Source: HXMU1428-3 sp965215715 (GTDB lineage: Bacteria; Pseudomonadota; Alphaproteobacteria; Rhizobiales; HXMU1428-3). Taken from it: a DNA stretch of 64,000 nt. Below the pieces are notes generated by a model. The model worked only from the letters and a program-made list of their open reading frames with translations, searched no databases and was not told where the DNA came from. Position numbers and translations under genes: made by a program. The stretch lies in the NCBI GenBank assembly GCA_965215715.1, contig OZ244129.1, positions 2,542,001 through 2,606,000 on the forward strand. The letters run 5' to 3'. Of this stretch, positions 34,693 through 42,505 are shown one piece after another (the first letter of the stretch is position 1; the number at the start of each line of letters is the position of its first letter).

Positions 34693-35598
34693 TTAAGGGG
34701 GAAGAGCAGTGGTTATTAGTTTTGTTGCAATGTGCTCAACCACAGGAACTGTGACCGCGTTGCCGATGGCCATGTGTCGTTGGATGTTGCTGATACCTTC
34801 TGTCCAGCCATCAGGGAAACCTTGTAAACGTTCGCACTCCACTGGGGTGAGTTTTCTAACTTGTGATTGTGTTTTTATAAATGGCGCCCTGCGAGAGAGA
34901 ATGGTTGGACTGACAGCATTGGTGTCATAAACCCGGTAGTGCTGATGATATGGGTTGTTAACCGACATCCGGGTAGGCTTTGTTGCTTGTTGATCAGCTT
35001 CATCTACCCGCGCTCCAACAGGTTCTTGGCCTGGGCTGGTGATAGGAAATACATCTGGTCGGGTTGTTCCTCTAAGATGTCCGATAATGAAAACTCGCTG
35101 CCGGTTTTGTGGCACTCCAAAATGTTTACTGTTAAGCACTTGCCATTGGAGGTCATACCGAAGGTCATCCAAGATGGATAAGACGACAGTGAATGTTTCC
35201 CCTCGCTCTTGAGACAAAAGCCCTGGGACGTTCTCAAGCAAAAGAAAGCGTGGCCGGACTTGCTCAATAATCCTTGTGATTTCAAAAAAGACTGAAGCTC
35301 GTTTATCTGAGAAGCCACCATGTCTTCCGGCAACAGAAAAAGGCTGGCAAGGGAAGCCCGCACAGATGAGATCAATGTCTTGATGGGGGAAACTGTAGAT
35401 GTCTTCAAGCCGTCCAAGATAGGGGTGGTTGAAGTGTTTTTTATAAATGGTGATGGCATATTTATTGATCTCCGAATAGCCAAGGCAAACTGGATTGGTC
35501 TGCCCTGATGTGTGGGATGCCCTGGTAATGGCCAATTCAAAACCACCAATACCAGAGCATAAGCTCAAATAACGAAAGTCATTTGGTTTGGTCAGCAT
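34693..35598 (-). CDS. DNA (cytosine-5-)-methyltransferase
   Basis: 301 residues. Motif I is LSLCSGIGGFELAITRA. Motif IV with the catalytic Cys is GFPCQPFSVAGRHGG. Motif VI is RFLLLENVPGLL, motif VIII is NRQRVFIIG, and motifs IX-X are RKLTPVECERLQGFPDGW and AIGNAVTVPV. The target-recognition region between VIII and IX is short (~75 residues). No restriction nuclease is adjacent, so it is an orphan enzyme, probably protecting the element from host restriction. The ATG follows the stop of the previous gene directly (TAGATG), so it is translationally coupled. Confidence 0.93.
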   Translation of the reverse strand: MLTKPNDFRYLSLCSGIGGFELAITRASHTSGQTNPVCLGYSEINKYAITIYKKHFNHPYLGRLEDIYSFPHQDIDLICAGFPCQPFSVAGRHGGFSDKRASVFFEITRIIEQVRPRFLLLENVPGLLSQERGETFTVVLSILDDLRYDLQWQVLNSKHFGVPQNRQRVFIIGHLRGTTRPDVFPITSPGQEPVGARVDEADQQATKPTRMSVNNPYHQHYRVYDTNAVSPTILSRRAPFIKTQSQVRKLTPVECERLQGFPDGWTEGISNIQRHMAIGNAVTVPVVEHIATKLITTALPP

Positions 35599-35859
35599 CT
35601 ACGCCTCCACAGTGTCAGTGGCAAAAGAGCCAGGTGTTGCTTCACTGTTTTCTTGGACAGTTGCTGACACTTCCTTTTTTACCGGTTTGCGCTTTGGCGC
35701 TGATTTTTTCTTAGCGACCAAACGATAGTGGTAGCCAAGCTCGCTTAAGGTTTCCAAAGAGCGGGTGATGGTGGCCATCGCTTCTTCTCTTGCTTTACCA
35801 ATTAGTTGTTGTTTTTCATCTTCAAGCTGGTTGATTTGATCAATTACTGTGTCTTCCAT
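35599..35859 (-). CDS. Small coiled-coil hypothetical protein with basic tail
   Basis: 86 residues: a coiled coil over ~5-45 (QINQLEDEKQQLIGKAREEA) followed by LGYHYRLVAKKKSAPKRKPV KK, resembling the general layout of H-NS-like or histone-like DNA-binding accessory proteins, though no motif is definite. It has an AAAGGAG site. The start overlaps the end of the replication-relaxation gene by 20 bases and the stop abuts the methyltransferase start. Confidence 0.55.
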   Translation of the reverse strand: MEDTVIDQINQLEDEKQQLIGKAREEAMATITRSLETLSELGYHYRLVAKKKSAPKRKPVKKEVSATVQENSEATPGSFATDTVEA

Positions 35860-36823
35860 TATTTTCTCCTTTGGGGGTTGGGGGTATAGACAGTAAAGAG
35901 ACGGGGGCGTTATTGCCGTTCCGCCAGGTTATTTGCAGGGCGTGCTCTGCTTGGCTAACCTGATGCCAATCTGCAAACAGAAACATGGAACAATCTTTTT
36001 GATTGGCCATTTTTGAGAGGGTTGCCACCATTGTGTCTATGCGTTTTTGACTGGTGGTAATGATTAAAAATCGAATGTTTTTGATGCCATAACGGGTGGT
36101 GTGAAGGCCGGCATGATAGCCGGCTAAATAGGCTTCAAATTTTCTGGCCACTGAGGAAGTGGCCTGCTTCGTGCGCAGCACCGGCATCGTGCCTCGATCT
36201 GCTTCAACCCAGTAGAAATAGCGCTTACGCTCTGTAGTTAGATCAAGACCAAGCACAGCATCCGGGATGGCTTTTGCTTTTATAAGATCCCCATTGGCCT
36301 GGCGCACATGGGTTTGCCATAGCCAGGGCTTTGGATCACGGGTGGTTACCTCTGGTGCCATGGCCAAGATGTCATCAGCTGACATAACTTTAATGGTTGG
36401 ATCATGGCTTGAGGTTCTGGCAAAGGCATCTTCGATATCGCCAATGCGTAAGGTGTGTTGGATGTGAGCGCGTTTAACAGAGCGATTTTTATCTGACCAA
36501 TTTGATTTAACCGGTTCAACACCGGAGCGCTCAGCAATTAGGGCTGCTCCATTATTTCCTAAGGCATAAATTTTTTCTGGCTTGCCGGTGGTGGTGTGAT
36601 CATCGAGTTGTGCCTTGGGTAGATCTAAATAACCATGGTCGTAAAGCAGACGCAGCCGTTGGCGTAAATGTTTGGCTGAGCGATGTGAGAGATGGCGCAA
36701 GATATCGCTGGTGCGACGAAACCGATGTTTGCCAACATAGTTGATCAAAGCGATATCATCTTTGGTAAGACGTATGTTCTTGGCTTTTGTACGTTTAAAA
36801 AGCGGGCGTCTTTTTTGTCCCAT
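35840..36823 (-). CDS. Replication-relaxation family protein
   Basis: 327 residues. An N-terminal winged helix (LTKDDIALINYVGKHRFRRT, then RHLSHRSAKHLRQRLRLLYD HGYL) precedes a mixed alpha/beta core with AIPDAVLGLDL and YFYWVEADRGTMPVLR, which has the Asp and Glu-x-Asp spacing seen in the Replic_Relax family on plasmids and integrative elements. Such proteins are linked to plasmid DNA processing and may act as relaxase-like initiators of transfer. It follows the VirD4-like ATPase gene by 11 bases with an AAGGAG site. No classical relaxase is present in the window. Confidence 0.75.
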   Translation of the reverse strand: MGQKRRPLFKRTKAKNIRLTKDDIALINYVGKHRFRRTSDILRHLSHRSAKHLRQRLRLLYDHGYLDLPKAQLDDHTTTGKPEKIYALGNNGAALIAERSGVEPVKSNWSDKNRSVKRAHIQHTLRIGDIEDAFARTSSHDPTIKVMSADDILAMAPEVTTRDPKPWLWQTHVRQANGDLIKAKAIPDAVLGLDLTTERKRYFYWVEADRGTMPVLRTKQATSSVARKFEAYLAGYHAGLHTTRYGIKNIRFLIITTSQKRIDTMVATLSKMANQKDCSMFLFADWHQVSQAEHALQITWRNGNNAPVSLLSIPPTPKGENNGRHSN

Positions 36824-36834
36824 CGGACAGCTCC

Positions 36835-38910
36835 TTAATAATCATCACCATCGTTATTTGTTGATGTGTTGGTGTTTCTATTGCTGGCTTGATGTTGCCG
36901 CCTTGGCGCAGCAACTTTTTGCCGGTTGCGCTCTAGCAATCTTTGATAAGCAGCCTCGCTCATTTTTGGCTCTCGTTCGGCCTGTAAAAACTGCACATTT
37001 GTCACGGTTGCGGTTTGCGTGATATTGCGCGCAAAGACGGCCCACTCTGCGCTTTGCGCGGTCTTGCGGATGCTCTTTAAAAATTCAGGGGTGGTGCGCA
37101 TTTCTTTCGCCAACAGATTTGCGTCAGCATCACTAATGGCACCGGTGTAGCGCAAGGCGGGTACACCCAAGGTGGCATCAAGCACGCCGGCTTTACGCAT
37201 CTGCGAGCATGTTTGGTGTATTAAATTTATCGAAATAAAATACTTGCGCGCTTGAAATAAGAGTTGCTCAACGGTGGCTTCAGCGCCAGCCAAATATTCG
37301 TGCGCCTCATCAATCAAAACCACGGATAGGTTTCGTTGATGGCGCGGAATAAAGGCTCTTGCCATTGCAGCCTGATAAATCTTCCCCAGCCAAAAACGTC
37401 CAAACAGGGCACTGCAATCTGCCTTTAACTGCGCCTTCGCGGTGTTGATTAAAGTCACATGACCTGGTGTGTTCATGGCCGTGCCAATATCGAATTTGTT
37501 CTGAGGATGTGCGAACATTTGCTCAAAAAGTGGATTGCTGATAACCGCGTGCAGGCGCGACAAAATAAGTTCGATGGTTTGTTTATAAGACGAACGCTCG
37601 GCAAATAATTCTTGGATGAACCCCTGGACGGTGGGGGAGAGGTTCATGGTGTATTGGAGATATGGTTCTGGGGAGCGTAGCAAATCGATCAAGGTCAACA
37701 AAGTTGCGTCTGGGATTTCCATGATCCACAGCGCCAGATATTGAAACACCATCTGCATGCGCGGTGTAAGTCCAGTATCGATCAAGGCTTCGCAGGTGAA
37801 CTTAAAAGTCTCAATGACGCCTTGCAGCATTTCCTCGCGCTGACTGGGTGTGAGCGTATCGGCTAATTCACGGTTCCAGGCAAACAGGTTAAGCGCTGGC
37901 AGATGGATATCTGTTGGATCGATAATGGTGAGATTGTCACCGATAGCTGGATCAAAGCGCTTTAAATGTGAGAGGATTTGCAGGCAATCAGCTTGACTAT
38001 CCATGAGCACGACGCTCGGCTTAGCCGGGTTGTTTAAATGGCTAAGCACCATTGATTGCAACAGTTGTGTTTTGCCATGTCCTGGCACAGCGGTAATCAT
38101 TACTGTTTCTGGTAAGAGGCTATCTGGTATGGGCAATGATAAAGTTGTTTGCAACAGATCCGCTAGCGGTGTGCCTTCAAGATAGGCTTCTACCAATTCG
38201 CCTGGTGTCAGTTTGCTGTCACTTGGCCAGGTGATGCGATAAGGTCTTTTTTGAGCTTCTTCAAAAGTTAAGCGTGAGGTGGTCAGCACATTAGTAATGA
38301 CACGATTACCAAGCTGTGAACCTGGTACTGGTGTGGGGTCACCCGGATCAGGTGCCAATTTACTCAACTGTCTAACCAACTGATCGATGGTGGCGACCGG
38401 ATTTGTGAATAATGAATAAAGCGGAGTTTCAATTGAAAGCGAGCCTCGGGCTTGTCGCTGTTGCTGACGGCACGCGGTGGTTAAGGTGCGCAACACCGGC
38501 ACCAAACTATTTTTAAAGTTTTCTATATGTTCGGTTTCGGCCTCAAAATATTTTAATTGTTGGCTGACCCGGATGCGGGTTTGGTGTGCGGCCAGCGGAT
38601 CATGGGTTTGTGGGTTTGCCGGTATTTCATATAGATCAGTCAATTCATTGGTGACAATTTCTTTGACCATTTGGTTAAAGCCGTCACGAAATTCAGCTGG
38701 ATAAGGGTTCATCGCCAAAAGATCAAACACCATGGATTGCGCCAGTTGTTGTTGTGCATTTTCAGTGCGCAAGGGGGAGCGCGCTATTGCGCGTTGCAAC
38801 GTGGTAACGACCGCAATTGTTTTTTCAGTGTTTTGTTTGGCCACTGTTGACCGATTGGACAGCAAGCTGGGGGAGCGAGGTCGATTGCTTGATGAAACAA
38901 TTTTTGCCAT
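36835..38910 (-). CDS. VirD4/TraG/FtsK-like DNA-transfer ATPase (coupling protein)
   Basis: 691 residues from the ATG at 38910, which overlaps the upstream stop (TAATG). Walker A is VPGHGKTQLL near residue 278, Walker B is VVLIDEAHEYL near 535, followed by LLFQARKYFISINLIHQTCS as in coupling-type ATPases. The first ~250 residues are helical and lack clear transmembrane segments, so this is a soluble variant that must dock on a membrane partner. Such ATPases feed DNA to conjugation channels. Here it is encoded in one operon with the ubiquitin-like cassette and the replication-relaxation protein. Confidence 0.8.
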   Translation of the reverse strand: MAKIVSSSNRPRSPSLLSNRSTVAKQNTEKTIAVVTTLQRAIARSPLRTENAQQQLAQSMVFDLLAMNPYPAEFRDGFNQMVKEIVTNELTDLYEIPANPQTHDPLAAHQTRIRVSQQLKYFEAETEHIENFKNSLVPVLRTLTTACRQQQRQARGSLSIETPLYSLFTNPVATIDQLVRQLSKLAPDPGDPTPVPGSQLGNRVITNVLTTSRLTFEEAQKRPYRITWPSDSKLTPGELVEAYLEGTPLADLLQTTLSLPIPDSLLPETVMITAVPGHGKTQLLQSMVLSHLNNPAKPSVVLMDSQADCLQILSHLKRFDPAIGDNLTIIDPTDIHLPALNLFAWNRELADTLTPSQREEMLQGVIETFKFTCEALIDTGLTPRMQMVFQYLALWIMEIPDATLLTLIDLLRSPEPYLQYTMNLSPTVQGFIQELFAERSSYKQTIELILSRLHAVISNPLFEQMFAHPQNKFDIGTAMNTPGHVTLINTAKAQLKADCSALFGRFWLGKIYQAAMARAFIPRHQRNLSVVLIDEAHEYLAGAEATVEQLLFQARKYFISINLIHQTCSQMRKAGVLDATLGVPALRYTGAISDADANLLAKEMRTTPEFLKSIRKTAQSAEWAVFARNITQTATVTNVQFLQAEREPKMSEAAYQRLLERNRQKVAAPRRQHQASNRNTNTSTNNDGDDY

Positions 38911-39437
38911 TAATGCCTCCACCAGTTTTGACGGTTGGCCCAATTGGCCGGGGCAATGCCGTCGGGTTCTTCTGCACCTTCTGGAGCCAGGACTTGTTCA
39001 CGGTCTGTGGTAAAGGCGAGAACGTTTTCAAGATCTTGATGCAGCTCATCAAAGGCGTCAGTGATTTGTCTTTCGCAACGCACCATTTCGCGTAAGTCGC
39101 GACAGATAATGGTGGTGCCTTCGATGGCGTCTGCCACTGTGACCGCAAAGGCAAGCTTGGCGCGTGCTAAATGAATGAGGCCGGCGGCATGATCGGTGAA
39201 CATACCGGCGGCGGCTTTAGGGTCAAACACGGAACGGTTGTCAGCTCGCTCAAAAGCTTGTCTGGCATTTTGTTGGTGGGTTTCGACTTCCGGCACGACA
39301 AATAATTGATTGTGATGAAGCCCATGCTCGGTGAGCGTGTTGAGATCATCGGCTGTACAGACAATGGTCACCTGGAGCACATATTCAATGGTGCGGAACA
39401 GTGACTGTTGCTGGCTGCGCTGAAGGAGTAAATTCAT
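38910..39437 (-). CDS. Hypothetical protein of the transfer operon
   Basis: 175 residues from the ATG at 39437. Soluble, mixed alpha/beta, beginning MNLLLQRSQQQSLFRTIEYV then LQVTIVCTADDLNTLTEHGL, with long helices in the second half (LAFAVTVADAIEGTTIICRD). No motif recognised. Its stop overlaps the start of the ATPase gene (TAATG) and its start is one base from the stop of the 40-residue membrane peptide gene, so all are co-translated. Confidence 0.6.
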   Translation of the reverse strand: MNLLLQRSQQQSLFRTIEYVLQVTIVCTADDLNTLTEHGLHHNQLFVVPEVETHQQNARQAFERADNRSVFDPKAAAGMFTDHAAGLIHLARAKLAFAVTVADAIEGTTIICRDLREMVRCERQITDAFDELHQDLENVLAFTTDREQVLAPEGAEEPDGIAPANWANRQNWWRH

Positions 39438-39438
39438 T

Positions 39439-39561
39439 TTATTTCCTCTTTGGGGCTGACATGAACCGCAAAATAAATTTGTGTGCCCAGACAAACACGG
39501 CAATGATCAAACGCAGCACTGCGGTACAGATGCGAATGAGACGATAAAACAAACGAACCAT
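39439..39561 (-). CDS. Single-pass membrane peptide (40 residues)
   Basis: Sequence begins MVRLFYRLIRICTAVLRLII and ends FILRFMSAPKRK: one hydrophobic helix flanked by positive charge on both sides. Start and stop are chained to the neighbouring genes (TAATG at the start, one-base gap at the stop), which strongly supports translation despite its size. Unknown role; it may anchor the soluble VirD4-like ATPase to the membrane. Confidence 0.6.
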   Translation of the reverse strand: MVRLFYRLIRICTAVLRLIIAVFVWAHKFILRFMSAPKRK

Positions 39562-39743
39562 TACTCGTCTCCTTTGTTGGTAAGGGCGTTTAGGAGAGCC
39601 TCAATGGGAGGGGCATTAAGGCTCTCCAAATCAATGATTATGCGCTCCACCAAGGTGTCGGCGTCATTGAGAACAATCACCAAACGATCGGTGACATAAA
39701 TAATGATCTCTGTGTTTCCGTTTATGGTGTGCGTGATAACCAT
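39561..39743 (-). CDS. Small acidic hypothetical protein (60 residues)
   Basis: Begins MVITHTINGNTEIIIYVTDR and continues as beta strands followed by helices (DADTLVERIIIDLESLNAPP). An AAAGGAA site precedes the ATG at 39743. Its stop overlaps the next start (TAATG). No family recognised. Its position, just after the E1 and the basic peptide, makes it a candidate partner or substrate of the conjugation cassette. Confidence 0.55.
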   Translation of the reverse strand: MVITHTINGNTEIIIYVTDRLVIVLNDADTLVERIIIDLESLNAPPIEALLNALTNKGDE

Positions 39744-39747
39744 CGAT

Positions 39748-39915
39748 TTATTCCTTTCTCTTTTTCTGCTGTTTTGTGTTGGTTAGTTCCCGGCAGAATT
39801 GGCCGGCACCCTGTTCACACTCTTTGCAAAATTGTTTGCCGGTGTCGGCCGTTTCTTTCAGGGCCTGAATGAGGGTGCTTTTAAGCCAATGGGGTTTTTT
39901 CTTCTGTTTTGTCAT
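39748..39915 (-). CDS. Small lysine-rich protein with Cys pairs (55 residues)
   Basis: MTKQKKKPHWLKSTLIQALK, then FCKECEQGAGQFCRELTN and a KKRKE tail. CxxC-like spacing (FCKEC, FCREL) suggests a small metal site. It is rich in lysines, so a conceivable ubiquitin-like modification target. An AAGGAG site precedes the ATG at 39915, which lies inside the last codons of the E1 gene (35-base overlap). Confidence 0.5.
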   Translation of the reverse strand: MTKQKKKPHWLKSTLIQALKETADTGKQFCKECEQGAGQFCRELTNTKQQKKRKE

Positions 39916-40777
39916 GGCAAGTCTCCTTATATGCTTTGACATGGTGATCATGTTGTTCACCGGGTTGCGGTTGATCCTTCTGCCCGCAAATGGGGCAGTC
40001 GGGGTTGGGGTTGGTAAAGGTGGTGCGGTCTGGCAAACCACCATCAAGGTATGCGATGCGGCTATTCCACTCACGCGGGCGGGTGCCAATGACGCTATCA
40101 ACGGCATGCAAGGTGAAGCCGGCAGCAGCAGCAATTACATCATTTGTCGCTGGCAAATTGCACGGATAACTTTCATCAGTTAGCAGGTGTGGATGATGAC
40201 AACCCCAGCAGGCTTGGCCAGGCAATTGCACACTGACGGTTAAGGCATTGGCATCACGTCCAACAGCGGTGAAGATGGCCGGGATGTGGTTGTGGTGAGC
40301 AAAGGCGGCCACCGCTTTGCGGGTGGGATTATTGTCAACCAGGCACAAGAGAACATCGCAAACAAAATCTGGTTTACTGTCTGGAGTGGGATAAATTTCT
40401 TGGAAGCGCTTGGGATGGGCGATCACTTCAAGCGGAAACAGGGGATCACTGGTTAAATCTTTGCCAAGCGCATGCGCTTTATATTTCCCTACGTCTTTTG
40501 GAGAGTAAAGCTGGCGGGTCAGGTTGCTAAACTCAATCTGGTCATCATCCATGACGATCAGGTGGCCGGCTCCTTTCATACGCAGTCCATGTGCAATGAG
40601 GCTGCCAAGCGCGCCTGTACCAATAATGAGAATATTGACAATCGGATATTGGTAAAGCGGGAAACCATTCACCAGTTTTTGCCGATCGTTAAAACGTGAC
40701 TGCATGGCAGCCGGTGGCGGTTTGGCCACAAATTTTTTGCTACGACGCCAGCTAAAGATGTTTGATAGGTTGACCAT
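39881..40777 (-). CDS. ThiF/E1-like ubiquitin-activating enzyme of a bacterial ubiquitin-like cassette
   Basis: 298 residues. The Rossmann fold is clear: NILIIGTGALGSLIAHGLRM (GxGxxG at 53-58), acidic DDDQIEFSNLTRQ (77-89) that binds ATP-Mg, and CLVDNNPTRKAV. Two CxxC pairs (C190/C193 in QACWGC and C261/C264 in CPICG) form the usual zinc knuckle. C206 in SYPCNLPATNDVIAA lies where ThiF/MoeB/E1 enzymes have the thioester-forming Cys. It should adenylate the C-terminus of the Ub-like protein encoded three genes upstream and transfer it to the E2. An AAGGAG site lies before the ATG, which is inside the peptidase gene (26-base overlap). Confidence 0.88.
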   Translation of the reverse strand: MVNLSNIFSWRRSKKFVAKPPPAAMQSRFNDRQKLVNGFPLYQYPIVNILIIGTGALGSLIAHGLRMKGAGHLIVMDDDQIEFSNLTRQLYSPKDVGKYKAHALGKDLTSDPLFPLEVIAHPKRFQEIYPTPDSKPDFVCDVLLCLVDNNPTRKAVAAFAHHNHIPAIFTAVGRDANALTVSVQLPGQACWGCHHPHLLTDESYPCNLPATNDVIAAAAGFTLHAVDSVIGTRPREWNSRIAYLDGGLPDRTTFTNPNPDCPICGQKDQPQPGEQHDHHVKAYKETCHDKTEEKTPLA

Positions 40778-41534
40778 GACAGCTCTCCTTAAGATCTAGT
40801 TTTAAGATTTTCTCGCGGGGGTTATTTTCGACGATTTCAATTGATCCGGTGCCAAAAAGCTTCAGATCAAAATCCATCGCGGTTGAAAATAAACGGAACC
40901 AGCCATCTTGCGAGCTGATGCCACCAAGCATCTGGGGCATGCCGGCTTTTTCCATCCGCGCCTGGTGAGCAAGATCAACGGAGCTGGGGCGGGTGGAGTG
41001 TTTTCCTGTCATGATGTGCGAATGCCACATGGCCCATAGCTGATGCCCTTGATCAGTAAGATTTTGAATAAGGTGAGCGGTTTTGCCTGGGTGGGCTTGC
41101 ACATAAGCGGCTGATTGCTCTGTGGTTGGCGGGGCAATGGCCTCGGTAAAGACAACGGTGCCGTCCGGCATCACCACAGCGGTTAAAAACAACATGCGCT
41201 CGCGTTTTTGTTCATCGCCATTCAGATAATGGACAGCGTTTTGCAACAAATTGGATGAAAGCATAAATTTGGGGTGATCCGGTATCTCGACCGGGTCAAC
41301 AGCACCAGTGTTGGTGGCTATTTTTTGAAGATTGATCATCGCTTCGGTGGTGATGCTGGTATAGGCCAAAGTGTCAGCGACCCGCTTTGCCAAATTGGCA
41401 GTGGGCTTACTGATGGCGCTTTGTAGCGACTGCATCTTTTTTTGGGTTTTGTTTTGCAGGCTCATTATAGAGAGACGAACATCGTCCAAGGCTTCTTTAT
41501 GGGCCGGCGGTTTTTTCTTAAACAAGTGCTTCAT
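40752..41534 (-). CDS. JAMM/JAB-domain metallopeptidase (deubiquitinase-like)
   Basis: 260 residues. A ~100-residue N-terminal helical region precedes the JAB domain. The zinc site is visible as Glu131 in VVFTEAIAPP and WHSHIMTGKHSTRPSSVDLA, i.e. H171-x-H173 and S184-x-x-D187. The His-His to Ser spacing is three residues longer than the commonest form. By family it would remove or trim the Ub-like protein. It has a CTGGAG site, is 16 bases downstream of the E2 gene and overlaps the E1 gene. Confidence 0.87.
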   Translation of the reverse strand: MKHLFKKKPPAHKEALDDVRLSIMSLQNKTQKKMQSLQSAISKPTANLAKRVADTLAYTSITTEAMINLQKIATNTGAVDPVEIPDHPKFMLSSNLLQNAVHYLNGDEQKRERMLFLTAVVMPDGTVVFTEAIAPPTTEQSAAYVQAHPGKTAHLIQNLTDQGHQLWAMWHSHIMTGKHSTRPSSVDLAHQARMEKAGMPQMLGGISSQDGWFRLFSTAMDFDLKLFGTGSIEIVENNPREKILKLDLKESCHGQPIKHL

Positions 41535-41550
41535 TGTTTTTCTCCAGGGA

Positions 41551-41997
41551 TTAATTTTTCAAAGCTTCAGTGAGGAGGCGTTCCATATAGGTGAGAACAG
41601 CCGAAGGATCGTTGTTTTTTGGTTGCGTGTGTAAGTGCACCCACCACCAACCGCCGGCTCTCTTGTGAAAACATTGGTACTTGCTATGCCGCGTTACCTG
41701 CTTGGGCGGGTTTTTAATGTAGGGGTAAAACGCATCCCCGCGTCGCTCGATGCGACCGGCAAACGTGCCTTTAGTGGTGACGTAATGGCCAACCCATTCA
41801 TCTTTAAGAAAACTTTTTTTCCAGCCCCTTTTTTCAAGCAAGGGCGTTGTGTCAGGGGAAATCGTTTTGACCGACTTGGCGGGGTGCACAATTTTCGGCT
41901 GAGGCGTTCCCGAAGGAGGGCAGCGCCCTCCTTCGGTTGTTGTGACAGCGCCACTGTTACCAGTGGCAGCTGCTTTGAGGATGCGGAAAAAAGACAT
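41551..41997 (-). CDS. E2-like ubiquitin-conjugating protein (prokaryotic E2 family)
   Basis: 148 residues. A Pro/Thr-rich N-terminal ~50 residues is followed by an E2-like core: WVGHYVTTKGTFAGRIERRG, YPYIKNPPKQV, then HSKYQCFHKRAGGWWWVHLH and PSAVLTYMERLL. The order His104...Cys109, Trp, then Pro-Ser and a helix copies the E2 pattern around the active-site Cys. Without the flanking Ubl, E1 and JAB genes this assignment would be weak; together they make it probable. It begins in a TAATG overlap with the Ub-like gene, so the two are made in step. Confidence 0.75.
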   Translation of the reverse strand: MSFFRILKAAATGNSGAVTTTEGGRCPPSGTPQPKIVHPAKSVKTISPDTTPLLEKRGWKKSFLKDEWVGHYVTTKGTFAGRIERRGDAFYPYIKNPPKQVTRHSKYQCFHKRAGGWWWVHLHTQPKNNDPSAVLTYMERLLTEALKN

Positions 41998-42254
41998 TAT
42001 GCCACCTGCCTTCCCGCATCAATTTGGGCAGTCGCCGCAAAAAGGTCCCCGGGGCTAGCTATAGCATAGAGGGAATCGTTTCCCCTGTAGACCGCATCTG
42101 GATTGTTAGGGTCCACCAGCACGTAGTCTGATGCGCCAAGGCCGATTTCTCGCAAGACATCGGCGACGGTAACGCCGGGCTGAAGCGCGACGGTTTCAGC
42201 CGGGCGGTTGTCTCCAATAAACTTGATGCTGATGTTTTTTGTTGTTTCTGTCAT
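41997..42254 (-). CDS. Ubiquitin-like protein of the conjugation cassette
   Basis: 85 residues: NISIKFIGDNRPAETVALQP then GVTVADVLREIGLGASDYVL VDPNNPDAVY and LYAIASPGDLFAAT, a beta-grasp pattern (two strands, central helix, then strands and a PGD turn). The C-terminus is QIDAGRQVA, so there is no Gly-Gly end; either trimming or a different linkage would be needed, or it is non-covalent. An AAAGGA site precedes the ATG at 42254. The frame is open further upstream but runs through the leader terminator, so that longer start is not used. Confidence 0.78.
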   Translation of the reverse strand: MTETTKNISIKFIGDNRPAETVALQPGVTVADVLREIGLGASDYVLVDPNNPDAVYRGNDSLYAIASPGDLFAATAQIDAGRQVA

Positions 42255-42280
42255 GAGTTTTCCTTTCTGAGTTGAGTGAC

Positions 42281-42312
42281 AAAAAAAGCACCGCTGATTT
42301 CTCAGCGGTGCC
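42281..42312 (-). terminator. Intrinsic terminator in the leader of the ubiquitin-like operon (candidate attenuator)
   Basis: Minus strand: GCACCGCTGA/TCAGCGGTGC stem (10 bp, loop GAAA) followed by TTTTTTT, only ~27 bases before the Ub-like start codon and downstream of the only good promoter. Transcripts must read through it to express the operon, so it could act as an attenuator. Confidence 0.85.
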
Positions 42313-42505
42313 TTGGTATTGGTCATGGATGTATGTGGCCGGCCATGCGGTCGTTCTACATAGGAGGGAGGACGAAATTGCAGTGACCGCTGGGCATTCA
42401 AGAAATGTCTTTCAAACGCAGAATACATGAACTCATTACCTATTTTGCCTTCTTGTATTGTCAATACCACAAGTTATCTTCTACGGTAATGGTACTAACA
42501 TAAAC

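Noticed and set aside
35004..35549. 181-residue frame overlapping the methyltransferase on the same strand
   Set aside because: All methyltransferase motifs are in the other frame; this one is a shifted shadow.
39881..42254. CBASS type II Cap2/Cap3 assignment
   Set aside because: No cyclic nucleotide synthase or effector gene is adjacent, and E1 and E2 are separate proteins rather than a Cap2-type fusion.
42255..42470. N-terminal extension of the Ub-like protein to an ATG at 42470
   Set aside because: It would have to be translated through the intrinsic terminator at 42281-42312, and the ATG at 42254 has a proper ribosome site.
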